Assembly: GCA_021787445.1 (NCBI GenBank)
Contig: JAJYLV010000013.1
Coordinates: 1 to 34,874 of the forward strand
DNA length: 34,874 bases
Source of the DNA: Chloroflexota bacterium
Lineage (GTDB): Bacteria; Chloroflexota; Limnocylindria; P2-11E
Direction: 5' to 3'
Numbering within the stretch: the stretch's first letter is position 1; each line of letters starts with the position of its first letter. Shown here in pieces: positions 18,610-25,789 of the stretch. The notes under the pieces were generated by a model. That model did not search any database and had not been told where the DNA came from. It saw only the letters and a program-made list of their open reading frames with translations. The translations under genes were made by a program, and so were the position numbers.

Positions 18610-20097
18610 CTAGCCTGACCGCACCTTCACGCGTATCGCGACCTTCGACGTCTCCGTGCCGTCCTTCGGGCTCACCTCGAAGACCTCCACGGTCACGTTG
18701 CCCGTGAGGGACGCGGGGAGCGCGATCGTCGCGTCGTAGCCGCCCCACACGCCGCTCGTGCCGACGGTCGCGGTCGCGTAGCCGTACAGCACGGCGTTCT
18801 CGCGATCGTCGAGCACGCGGTAGTTCACGGTCCCCTCGAACGTCCTCGCCGCGCCCGAGAGCGTGAAGGTGTGCCCGACCTCGCCGTTCGGCGCCGGTGC
18901 GTAGAGGACGACGTTCTGGTCGCTCGAGATCGCCGACGGTGCGCCGCCGATGTCGATGGCGATGCGGGTCGGGTCGTAGAGGACCACCGCCCGCCAGGGC
19001 CACAGGTGGTCGAGGCCGAGGCGGTACGTCTGTGCCGGCACCGCGTTCGACTTGCCGACGGCGATCGATCGCAGTGGCGGCTGGTCGACCTGGGCGGCGA
19101 CGGTCGTCGTGTCCTCGCCCTGTGGGACCGTGATCTCGAGCTCGGCGCTCGCGCCGGGCATGTTCGAGTGGTCGTACGCGCTCACGCTGAACGCCGGCGC
19201 CGTGTGCGCGGGCAGGCCGGAGACGGCGATCGTGAATCGCGCGAGGCCGGGCGCGGCCTCCCGCGCGTACGACGTCGTCAGCTGCGTCGGTGCCGACGTG
19301 CCGTCGAGCTGGAACGCGCCCGTGAACGCCTTCACCGCGTACCCTGCGACGTCCCAGCGCGCGAGCGGTCCCGTCGGCGCGGCATACGCGCCGAGGGCCA
19401 TCGGCTTGCCGCCGCTCAACAGAACGACGTGATCGATCCCTGGCTCTTCGGTGACCGTGTACACGAGCTGCTGCACGATCTCCTGCGCCTCGGCCGTCGT
19501 GCGCGGTGCGAGCGGCGGATCGGTCTGGATGTCGACCGTCGCCGTCGTGCCGTCGATCTTGATCGCTTGGTCCAGCGAGCCGTTCGGCGCGCCATGAGCG
19601 AAGAGGTTCTGAGCGCCGCTCGGGACGTCGCTCCCCGATGCGTCCCAGAGCGCGCCGATCCTGTTCGCGATCTGGTCGGACGGCGTGTTCGTCGAGCCCG
19701 TCGCCGCATGCCCGAGGACCTGGGCCGCGACGGGTGGCAGCCCGGTGCGCGCGAAGAAGACCGTCACCGGGATCGGCGGCACCGCGACGGGCGTCGTGCT
19801 CGCGGGAGCGGTCTGGGCAGGCGGGAGGGTCGCGACCGGCTGGGTCGCGACCGCCGCCTCCGGCGTCCGGCGCTGGCCGAGCACGGTCGCGCCGATCGCC
19901 AAGCCGACCACGATCACCGCGGCGACGCCGAGCGCCTGCCACACGAAGGGGCGCGTCCGATCCGCCGGCCGCGTCGCGACGCGCGACGACGCGAACGCCG
20001 TCTCGCGGAGGGGCTGCGTCTCGATCGCGCGCGCGAGCGCCGTCCCGAGGATCGTGTCCTCGAGCTCGGTCTCATCCTTCTCCGTGTCGCTCTTCAT
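18610..20097 (-). CDS. Single-pass GerMN/Gmad2 domain protein, candidate sensor or anti-sigma
   Basis: 495 residues. A cytoplasmic N-terminus of about 50 residues (MKSDTEKDETELEDTILGTA...) is acidic then Arg-rich and has no His/Cys zinc motif. One membrane helix (VWQALGVAAVIVVGLAIGATVLG, about 52-74) is followed by a Pro/Thr/Ala linker. The outer part starts with a GerMN-like domain (about 110-235; IKIDGTTATVDIQTDPPLA and QEIVQQLVYTVTEEPGIDHVVLLSGG). It ends with an Ig-like Gmad2 domain (about 400-490; GTVNYRVLDDRENAVLYGYA). GerMN and Gmad2 occur in spore-germination and envelope proteins. The ATG overlaps the stop of the upstream sigma factor gene, the usual arrangement for a sigma/anti-sigma pair, so a sensing or anti-sigma role is inferred, not shown. 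Confidence 0.78.
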   Translation of the reverse strand: MKSDTEKDETELEDTILGTALARAIETQPLRETAFASSRVATRPADRTRPFVWQALGVAAVIVVGLAIGATVLGQRRTPEAAVATQPVATLPPAQTAPASTTPVAVPPIPVTVFFARTGLPPVAAQVLGHAATGSTNTPSDQIANRIGALWDASGSDVPSGAQNLFAHGAPNGSLDQAIKIDGTTATVDIQTDPPLAPRTTAEAQEIVQQLVYTVTEEPGIDHVVLLSGGKPMALGAYAAPTGPLARWDVAGYAVKAFTGAFQLDGTSAPTQLTTSYAREAAPGLARFTIAVSGLPAHTAPAFSVSAYDHSNMPGASAELEITVPQGEDTTTVAAQVDQPPLRSIAVGKSNAVPAQTYRLGLDHLWPWRAVVLYDPTRIAIDIGGAPSAISSDQNVVLYAPAPNGEVGHTFTLSGAARTFEGTVNYRVLDDRENAVLYGYATATVGTSGVWGGYDATIALPASLTGNVTVEVFEVSPKDGTETSKVAIRVKVRSG

Positions 20098-20612
20098 CGC
20101 ATCGCTCCGCGCGCGAGCTTCCCGGCGAGGTGCAGCTGCCGCAGCTTCGCCGTCGCCTGGTGGAGCGTCGCGCCGACGGTGCCGCCGGCGACGCCGAACG
20201 CGCCGGCGAGCTCGTCGTACGACAGCCCGTAGTAGAAGCGCGCGACGACCATCGCGCGCTGGCGCTCGGGCAGCTCGCGCAGCGCCGCGAGGAGGTCGGC
20301 GCGGTCGGCGGCGGCGTCGAAGGGCGCCGATGCCCCGCCCGATGCCTGTGCCGCGGCCTCCCAGCGGTCGCGCTCGCGCCGTGCCCGCCGGTGGTGGCGG
20401 AAGAGCTCCCGGCTGCCGACGACGAGGAGCCACGCCGCCGGCCGGCCGATGCGCTCGACGCCGTGCTGATACGCCTTCACGAACGCCTCCTGCGCGGCGT
20501 CCTCGGCGGCATCTCCGTCGCCGCCCATCGCGGTCAGCGCGCGGAGCAGCCGGGGATACTCCCGCTCGTACAGCTGCCGGAGCGCTTCGGACGGGTCGAT
20601 CGCCACGTTCAC
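20094..20612 (-). CDS. ECF-type sigma-70 family RNA polymerase sigma factor
   Basis: 172 residues with the two-domain layout of an ECF sigma factor. Region 2 runs LRQLYEREYPRLLRALTAMGGDGDAAEDAAQEAFVKAYQ (quoted in pieces: LYEREYPRLLRAL, DAAEDAAQEAFVKAY) and PAAWLLVVGSRELFRHHRR. Region 4 has LRELPERQRAMVVARFYYGLSYDELAGAFG and TVGATLHQATAKLRQL, a normal helix-turn-helix. The start is GTG 20612 or GTG 20606, both near AGGGGTG. The downstream gene overlaps by 4 bp (ATGA) and encodes a one-pass membrane protein, which suggests the sigma factor is held inactive at the membrane until an envelope signal arrives (inference). A 6-bp inverted repeat lies directly upstream. Confidence 0.9.
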   Translation of the reverse strand: MNVAIDPSEALRQLYEREYPRLLRALTAMGGDGDAAEDAAQEAFVKAYQHGVERIGRPAAWLLVVGSRELFRHHRRARRERDRWEAAAQASGGASAPFDAAADRADLLAALRELPERQRAMVVARFYYGLSYDELAGAFGVAGGTVGATLHQATAKLRQLHLAGKLARGAMR

Positions 20613-20615
20613 CCC

Positions 20616-20645
20616 TAAAGAGGCGTCTCGGGACCGACTTCTTTA
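20616..20645. promoter_or_regulatory. Inverted repeat upstream of the sigma factor gene
   Basis: TAAAGA (20616-20621) and TCTTTA (20640-20645) are perfect inverted arms 18 nt apart. On the minus strand the right arm lies where a -35 would be and the left arm, TCTTTAGG, where a -10 would be, immediately before GTG 20612/20606. It may be an operator or the promoter itself. Confidence 0.3.
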
Positions 20646-20658
20646 ACGGCGCCTCACG

Positions 20659-20883
20659 CTACCGCTCACGCGTGCCTGAGCGCATGCGGCCGGCCAGGCG
20701 ACAGGAGGCGTAGAGCTGCCAGTCGAGGGCGACGGTGAAGAGGTCTTCCTGGATGTTCTCTGTCACACGCTCCGCAGCGACCCCGTGACGCTCCTGCTGT
20801 TGGAGGCGATCGCGGCGCTGCAGGAAGGTGCTCCACTGCTGTCGAAGCCGGGTCTGGCAGCGCTCGTAGACGGCGAGGTGCAC
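20659..20883 (-). pseudogene. Decayed gene fragment, possibly transposase-related
   Basis: A 74-residue frame (GTG start) within an otherwise gene-poor 650-nt stretch. It contains QQQERHGVAAERVTENIQEDLFTVALD (shown in parts: QQQERHGVAAERV, ENIQEDLFTVALDW), which looks like real protein rather than shadow sequence. The nucleotides at 20778-20797 match 24401-24420, inside the IS3-type orfA remnant, at 19 of 20 positions, both encoding QERHGV. The rest does not follow the orfA sequence. I treat it as a broken relic; an intact small gene cannot be excluded. Confidence 0.3.
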
Positions 20884-21250
20884 GGTGTCGATCGACGCAG
20901 CCTACCGCGCAAGCGCAAGGTCGCTGCTGCGGATGTTCTTCGCGGTCGCGATCGACCGTCTCGCCTGCTCGTCGCATTTGAGTGATCGGTGCGCAGGGCG
21001 CCGTGAAGGAGGTTGCTCTGGACGAACGCTGGACCGGATCTCTATGAGCGTGCCTGGCCGCTCCTCTATCGCGCCACGGCGCTCATGGTGGGGCCCGACG
21101 ACCCCGAAGAAGTCGTGCGCTGGTCTCCGCGCCTCATGTCTCGTGACGATGACCCATCCGTGCGCAGCGGACGTGAAGGCGGCGCGAACGCGAGGTGATC
21201 GCGGCGCGCCGTCTGCGACGCGCGATACGGACGGCGCGCCTCCCCGCGCC
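20884..21250. other. Gene-poor decayed stretch between sigma factor and MFS genes
   Basis: No gene can be supported here. Codon-position bias is weak and A/T-rich patches are more frequent than in the neighbours. A plus-strand frame near 21013-21198 reads DLYERAWPLLYRATALMVG, faintly like region 2 of an ECF sigma factor, then loses resemblance; it may be a sigma-gene relic. No RNA gene or clear terminator was found. Confidence 0.35.
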
Positions 21251-21256
21251 GATACT
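21251..21256 (+). promoter_or_regulatory. -10-like hexamer before the second MFS gene
   Basis: GATACT followed by six bases (CCCCCG) and GTG 21263. The same hexamer precedes the hydrolase gene at 28855. No Shine-Dalgarno fits, so a leaderless transcript is likely. Confidence 0.45.
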
Positions 21257-21262
21257 CCCCCG

Positions 21263-22504
21263 GTGCGCGACGCTGCGCGGGCGGGCCTGCCGCGCGACTT
21301 CTGGACCTTCTGGACGGGACAGACGATCTCGCAGTTCGGATCGTCGATCACCCAGTTCGCGCTGCCGCTCCTCGTCTTCGACCTGACCGGCTCCGCGCTC
21401 GACCTCGGCGTCTCGTTCGCGCTCGGCGTCCTGCCGTATCCGCTGTTCGGCCTCCCCATCGGGGCCTGGACGGACCGCGTCGATCGGAAGCGGCTCATGA
21501 TCCTCACCGACGTCGCGCGCGCCGCGGTCGTCGGATCGATCCCGGTCGCGGCGCTGACCGGTCTCCTCACCGTGACCTGGGTCTACGCGGTGCTGTTCGT
21601 CAGCACGACCCTCACCATCGCCTTCAATTCGGCGGAATTCGCGGTGATCCCGGCTCTCGTCGGGAAGGACGACCTCGTGACCGCGAACGGACGTGTGCAG
21701 GCGAGCTTCTCTGCTGCCGCCGTGATCGGTCCGCTCGTCGCGGGAGCGCTCCTCGCTGTCGTCGCGTTGCCGCTCCTCATCCTTCTCGACGCGGCGTCGT
21801 TCCTCGTCTCGGCCCTCTCCGTCTGGCTGATACGTCGCGAGCTGCACGCACCGCGCGAGCATGTGACGAGCATCCGCGCCGACGTCGTCGAGGGGCTCCG
21901 CTACGTCCTGCGTCACCCCATCCTGCGCAACATCTCGGCGATGATGGCGCTCGTCAACTTCGTGTCGGTCACGACGTTCGCGCAGGGCGTGTACTTCGCG
22001 AAGACGCGGTTCGACGCGACCGACCCGCAGGTCAGCTTCTTCTTCTCCGCCGCCGGCGTCGGCGTCGTCGTCCTCTCGCTCGCTGCCGGATACCTGCGCC
22101 GTCGCCTCTCGTTCGGCGTCGTCGCGCTCGGCGCGCTCATGACGAGCGGCATTCTCACAGCGGCCCTCGCCGTCGTCCCCTCGTACGCGGGCGCCGTGGT
22201 GCTCGTCGCGGGGATGGCCGGCCTCGGGACGCTGTTCAACATCAACACCGCGAGCTTGCGGCAGGCGATCGTCCCCGAGCGCTTGCTCGGGCGCGTGCTC
22301 AGCATCGCATCGGTCCTCGCCTGGTCGGCGAACCCTCTCGGCGCGCTCCTCGGCGGCTATGCGATCCAGACCACCGGGAACGTGTCGCTCGTGTACGCCG
22401 TCATCGGCGTTCTGACGTTCACGATCGCCTTCTTCTTCTACGTCGCGAGCCCGCTCGGGCATGCCGAGCGGTACCTCGCGCCCGCCCCGGAGGCGGCCTC
22501 CTAG
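21263..22504 (+). CDS. MFS transporter, MFS_3 type
   Basis: 413 residues, about 12 hydrophobic helices. Begins RDFWTFWTGQTISQFGSSITQFALPLLVFDLTGSA in the usual MFS_3 manner (FWTGQTISQFGSSITQFALP), with the loop 2-3 motif PIGAWTDRVDRKRLMI, then LVGKDDLVTANGRVQASF before helix 5 and a repeat PERLLGRVLSIASVLAWSA in the second half. Likely a small-molecule or drug exporter; substrate unknown. GTG 21263 is chosen because it follows the GATACT hexamer by six nt and gives a short N-terminus typical of the family; the open frame further upstream is not protein-like. Its TAG stop is read within a CTAG shared with the stop of the convergent ThDP enzyme gene. Confidence 0.87.
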   Translation: MRDAARAGLPRDFWTFWTGQTISQFGSSITQFALPLLVFDLTGSALDLGVSFALGVLPYPLFGLPIGAWTDRVDRKRLMILTDVARAAVVGSIPVAALTGLLTVTWVYAVLFVSTTLTIAFNSAEFAVIPALVGKDDLVTANGRVQASFSAAAVIGPLVAGALLAVVALPLLILLDAASFLVSALSVWLIRRELHAPREHVTSIRADVVEGLRYVLRHPILRNISAMMALVNFVSVTTFAQGVYFAKTRFDATDPQVSFFFSAAGVGVVVLSLAAGYLRRRLSFGVVALGALMTSGILTAALAVVPSYAGAVVLVAGMAGLGTLFNINTASLRQAIVPERLLGRVLSIASVLAWSANPLGALLGGYAIQTTGNVSLVYAVIGVLTFTIAFFFYVASPLGHAERYLAPAPEAAS

Positions 22505-24126
22505 GACGCGTCGAGGGCGTCGCCGAGCTTCGCGTTCTCGCGCGGGTCGACCGGCACCGCCACGAGCGTCGGGCGGTCCGCGTCGAGCGCGCGGTGCAGC
22601 GCGGGGAGCAGCTCATCCGAGGCGCCGATCGCGACGCCCTCGATCCCGAACGAGCGCGCGAGGGCGACGAGGTCGGGGTTGGTGAACGAGACGCCTCCCG
22701 TCCGCCCGAACCGCCGCAGCTGGTTCGCCTCGATGACGCCGTAGCGGCCGTCGACGAGCACGACGCAGACGAACGGCGTGCCGAGGCGCTTCGCCGTCTC
22801 GAGCTCCTGAACGTTCATGAGGAAGCCGCCGTCGCCGCAGAAGGCGACGACGTTGCGCTCGGGCCGGACGAGCTTCGCGGCGATCGCGCCGGGGAGCGCG
22901 ATGCCCATCGGGGCGTAGCCGTTCGCGACGATGACCGTGTTCGGGGCGTACGCCGGATAGAGGCGCGAGAGCCACACCTTGTGCGCGCCGACGTCGCTGA
23001 TGACGATGTCCTCGTCGCCCAGCGCCGTGCGGAGGTCGGCGATGACCCGGCGGGGCCACATCGGGAACGCGTCGTCGCCCCGGACGCGCAGCTCCGGACG
23101 CCCGTAGGAGGGTGCCGCCCGCGGCGTGGTCAGGGGCGCGAGCGCCTCGAGCGAGTCGGCGAGCTCGCCGACGACCTCCGTCGCCACGACGTAGCTCGCG
23201 TCGATCTCGGCCGGGCGCGTGTCGACGTGCACGACGCGCTTATCGCCGTTCGGGTCCCACAGCGCCGGCGCCCACTCGATGAGGTCGTACCCGACGGATA
23301 TCACGACGTCGGCGGCGGCGAGCTCGTCCACCATTGCGAGGTCGGCGCCCGGGCGCTGGAGGCCGACCGCCGGGAGCGTGGCCGGGTCGCGGTCGTCGAG
23401 CGCGCCCTTGGCCATGAATGTATGTGTCGCCGGGATGTGCGTGCGCGCGACGAACGCGCGAAGGGCCGAGACGGCGCCGTGCCCGGCGGCGTCGCGGCGG
23501 ATCACGCCGTTCCCGACGAGGAGGAGCGGGTGCGAGGCGGCGTTGATGACGTCGGCGGCGGCGCGGATCGTGTCCTCGCGCGCCGCGGCGTAGCGCGTAC
23601 GCCGGACGGGAATGGCCGTCCCGGAGGCCTCGTGGTCCGCGACGTCCTCGGGCAGCTCGATGTGGGTCGCGCCCGGCCGCTCGAGCCGCGCGAGACGGAA
23701 CGCAGTGCGCACGACCTCGGGGGCGCCGCCGGGGAGGCCGATGCGCGCGTTCCACTTCACGACCGGCTTGAACATCGCGAGGACGTCGACGTACTGGTGC
23801 GAGCGCTTGTGGATCCGCTCGCGCCCCGCCTGCCCCGTGATCGCGACGAGCGGCGCGCCGTCGAGCGTCGCGTCGGCGACGCCGGTCAGGAGGTTCGTCG
23901 CGCCGGGGCCGAGCGTCGACAGACACACGCCGGGGTACGAGGTCAGCCGCCCCGCGACGTCCGCCATGAACGCCGCGCCCTGCTCGTGGCGCACCACGAC
24001 CTGCTCGATCGTCTCGCTGTCCTCGAGCGCAAGGCCGAGCGCGAGCGTCTCCTCGCCGGGGAGCGCGAAGACGTGCCGCACGCCCTCGTTCTCGAGGCAG
24101 CGGACGACGAGCTCGGCGACCCGCAT
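22501..24126 (-). CDS. Thiamine-diphosphate enzyme, catabolic acetolactate-synthase-like
   Basis: 541 residues with the three-domain fold of ThDP decarboxylases/carboligases. The N-terminal PYR domain has the cofactor-activating Glu48 in VVRHEQGAAFMADVAGR and LGPGATNL. The central domain carries LLVGNGVIRRDA. The C-terminal PP domain has the ThDP/Mg motif GDGGFLMNVQELETA (about 429 onward) ending in DGRYGVIEANQ. HKRSHQYVDVLAMFKPVVKW matches the AlsS-type acetolactate synthases that condense two pyruvates. The family also includes oxalyl-CoA decarboxylase and glyoxylate carboligase; the latter usually has Val in place of the Glu, which is present here. No small regulatory subunit gene is adjacent, which favours a catabolic enzyme. 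The start follows a TACCCT hexamer by 8 nt. Confidence 0.87.
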   Translation of the reverse strand: MRVAELVVRCLENEGVRHVFALPGEETLALGLALEDSETIEQVVVRHEQGAAFMADVAGRLTSYPGVCLSTLGPGATNLLTGVADATLDGAPLVAITGQAGRERIHKRSHQYVDVLAMFKPVVKWNARIGLPGGAPEVVRTAFRLARLERPGATHIELPEDVADHEASGTAIPVRRTRYAAAREDTIRAAADVINAASHPLLLVGNGVIRRDAAGHGAVSALRAFVARTHIPATHTFMAKGALDDRDPATLPAVGLQRPGADLAMVDELAAADVVISVGYDLIEWAPALWDPNGDKRVVHVDTRPAEIDASYVVATEVVGELADSLEALAPLTTPRAAPSYGRPELRVRGDDAFPMWPRRVIADLRTALGDEDIVISDVGAHKVWLSRLYPAYAPNTVIVANGYAPMGIALPGAIAAKLVRPERNVVAFCGDGGFLMNVQELETAKRLGTPFVCVVLVDGRYGVIEANQLRRFGRTGGVSFTNPDLVALARSFGIEGVAIGASDELLPALHRALDADRPTLVAVPVDPRENAKLGDALDAS

Positions 24127-24134
24127 CGCTGGTG

Positions 24135-24140
24135 AGGGTA
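24135..24140 (-). promoter_or_regulatory. -10-like hexamer before the ThDP enzyme gene
   Basis: On the minus strand TACCCT is followed by CACCAGCG and then ATG. The DUF2255 gene at 27963 has almost the same block (TACCCT, TGCCAGCG, ATG). Confidence 0.5.
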
Positions 24141-24206
24141 GTCGGCGGGATACTTTGGCGCCGGACCGGTCGCGGAACGGCCCGGAACGAACGCGCCATC
24201 GTCAGT

Positions 24207-24249
24207 CCGGGCCGCCGATGACGGGATCCGACCGTCATCGTCGGCCCGG
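24207..24249. repeat. 18-bp inverted repeat, 7-nt loop
   Basis: The arms are 24207-24224 and 24232-24249; they pair at 17 of 18 positions, with GATCCGA as the loop. The right arm is also the end of the recognisable orfA relic on the minus strand (codons for RRADDDG), so the left arm looks like an inverted copy of that transposase end. A weaker direct copy (CATCGTCAGTCCGG against CATCGTCGGCCCGG) starts near 24197. It could be a transposition scar, a terminator for minus-strand transcription, or a palindrome made during DNA repair. Confidence 0.6.
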
Positions 24250-24518
24250 CGTAGCTCCTTGCTCTCGCGCTCGAGCTCGGCGATGCGCTGCTCGTCCGCG
24301 CTGCTCACGCCCGGGCGGCGGCCACGGTCGACCTCCGCCTGGTCGACCGAGGTGCGTAGCGACTGGGGGCCGATGCCGAGCTGATGGTCGACGTGGGTGA
24401 CGACGCCGTGACGCTCCTGCCTCTGCGCGATGGTCTCCTGGACCATGCGGACCGCTCGCTCACGACGCTCCGTCGAGTAGCGGTGCTGAGGGTCGTGATC
24501 TGGGCATGGCTTCAGCAT
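24250..24518 (-). pseudogene. Truncated IS3-family transposase orfA
   Basis: About 90 residues from ATG 24518: RYSTERRERAVRMVQETIAQ, QERHGVVTHVDHQLGIGPQSL, RTSVDQAEVDRGRRPGVSSA and DEQRIAELERESKELRRAD. This is the helix-turn-helix plus leucine-zipper OrfA of IS3-type elements in actinobacterial/Chloroflexota style. The similarity stops at RRAD, where the 18-bp inverted repeat begins; the usual NEILKRAS end and all of orfB are missing. No terminal inverted repeats of the element were found. A dead relic that marks past insertion and deletion here. Confidence 0.75.
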
Positions 24519-24559
24519 CTCCGATCGCTGGAGCCTCCATCGGACCCAGGGCGGTTCGG

Positions 24560-24565
24560 CATAAT
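24560..24565 (+). promoter_or_regulatory. -10 of the CPBP protease gene
   Basis: CATAAT matches TATAAT at five of six positions and lies 15 nt before ATG 24581. It is the closest to a standard -10 in the window, fitting a foreign origin of the gene it precedes. Confidence 0.45.
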
Positions 24566-24580
24566 CGGCCTCGAAGCTGA

Positions 24581-25399
24581 ATGACCGCGCGATCCATGGT
24601 CCGCCGCTTTCCGCTTCTGAGCTACTTCGTGCTGGCGTATGTCATTTCCGTCGCCACCCTCATCGTGTTGGGCCCACCATCTCTCGCCGCAGGTGGCAGC
24701 CGCGACTTCCGTTCGCTGGCGGCATTTCCGCTCATGGTCATCTGGGTGGGCGCATGCGGGCTAAGCCTCACTGCGCTGGAGCGCGGACGGCAGGGCCTCC
24801 GCGACTTATGGCAACGGATGCGCCGAGCCCGGGTCGGTGTCCAGTGGTACGCAGCTGCCATCCTGATCCCGCCCGGGGCGATCCTCCTCGTGCTCACACT
24901 GCTCAGCCGACTGGTTTCGCCTGCCTTCACGCCCGGTCTCTATCCCGTCGGCATCGCCTACGGCGTCGTTGCCGCCTTCTTCGAAGAGATCGGCTGGAGT
25001 GGCTACGCGTACCCGCGCTTGCGTTCGCGCTTTGGTCCGCTCCCGGCTGCTCTTGCCTTGGGTTTGCTCTGGGGTCTGTGGCACTTCCCGGTGGTCGATT
25101 CGCTGGGTGCTGCCAGCCCCCACGGCCCCGACTGGCCGGCGTTCTTTGGCGCATTCGTCGCGCTTGTCGCCGGGCTTAGGGTGCTCATCTGCTGGGTCTA
25201 CGACCACACGAACAGCGTGTTGCTCGCCCAGATGATGCATGCGAGCTCCACGGGCTTCCTCGTGGTACTGGGCGCCACGGCGGTGGATCCGGGCCAGGAG
25301 GCCCTGTGGTACCTGCTGGACGCAGCAGTCCTGTGGTCCATCGCAGTGGCCGTTGTGGCTTCGGCGAATATGTCGTCGACTCCGCCGTTGCGGTCCTGA
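24581..25399 (+). CDS. CPBP (CAAX-type) intramembrane glutamic protease
   Basis: 272 residues, about 7-8 hydrophobic segments. The three ABI/CPBP motifs are present: AFFEEIGWSGYAYPRL (EExxxxR variant), LLWGLWHFPVVDS (motif 2 with His) and DHTNSVLLAQMMHASS (motif 3, N and H). Such proteins are membrane proteases, in bacteria often linked to bacteriocin self-immunity or regulated cleavage; the substrate here is unknown. Start ATG 24581, with an alternative ATG at 24596 (MVRRFPLLSYFV). Codon use contains more A/T third positions (for instance TAT GTC ATT, CCA CCA TCT) than neighbouring genes. It sits between an IS3-type relic and a truncated VapC, so recent acquisition is likely. Confidence 0.88.
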   Translation: MTARSMVRRFPLLSYFVLAYVISVATLIVLGPPSLAAGGSRDFRSLAAFPLMVIWVGACGLSLTALERGRQGLRDLWQRMRRARVGVQWYAAAILIPPGAILLVLTLLSRLVSPAFTPGLYPVGIAYGVVAAFFEEIGWSGYAYPRLRSRFGPLPAALALGLLWGLWHFPVVDSLGAASPHGPDWPAFFGAFVALVAGLRVLICWVYDHTNSVLLAQMMHASSTGFLVVLGATAVDPGQEALWYLLDAAVLWSIAVAVVASANMSSTPPLRS

Positions 25400-25490
25400 C
25401 AGCTCGAGCTGAGTGAGCATTTCTGGCGTAGCTATCCGATCACACGGATCACGTCAACACCAGACTGGAAAGCGCGCGTGCGCCCTCTTT

Positions 25491-25763
25491 GCCCCACGCG
25501 TATTCGCCTCACCCCTCGACCCCGCGGACGCGCTCACGATGGTCGAGGGCTGGCTCGCTCGGCCCAACGTCGCCGTGACGGATCCGACCGGTCGGCACCT
25601 TGCCCTCGTGCGCGAGATGGTCATGCCGTTCGGCACCGCCGGCGATCTGACCACTGACGCACATGTCGCCGCTCTCGCGAGAGAACACGGCGCGGAGCTG
25701 TGGTCGACGGACCGCGACTTCGCGCGCCTTCCTGGCGTGGACTGGCACGATCCACTCGGCTAG
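25491..25763 (+). pseudogene. C-terminal half of a VapC-type PIN-domain toxin
   Basis: About 90 residues: APRVFASPLDPADALTMVEGWL, LVREMVMPFGTAGDLTTDAH, VAALAREHGAELWSTDRDFARLPGVDW (pieces of one frame ending at TAG 25761-25763). This matches the second half of VapC ribonuclease toxins, with the TTDAH and STDRDFAR acidic motifs. The first half, with the catalytic Asp near the N-terminus and the central Glu, is absent: upstream sequence (25400-25490) is unrelated, and no VapB antitoxin gene is seen. The product, if made at all, cannot be an active nuclease. Nothing else is seen in 25400-25490 except a 12-bp palindrome (25400-25411). Confidence 0.75.
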
Positions 25764-25776
25764 CGGTCCGGATCGG

Positions 25777-25782
25777 TAGCCT
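25777..25782 (+). promoter_or_regulatory. -10-like hexamer before the third MFS gene
   Basis: TAGCCT, 7 nt before a CTG at 25790 that gives the natural N-terminus of the transporter. Same spacing class as the other leaderless candidates. Confidence 0.3.
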
Positions 25783-25789
25783 TCGCTCC

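Noticed and set aside
21013-21198. Small plus-strand gene resembling an ECF sigma region 2
   Set aside because: Only about 20 residues look sigma-like; the rest has no region 2.3/4, no good start and weak codon bias, so it is mentioned only as part of the decayed stretch.
25400-25411. 12-bp palindrome CAGCTCGAGCTG
   Set aside because: Such restriction-site-like palindromes arise easily in GC-rich DNA; no loop, promoter or second copy supports a function.
25700-25789. Upstream GTG start for the third MFS transporter
   Set aside because: It would overlap the vapC relic by 64 bp and add a hydrophilic Arg-rich lead not seen in the family.
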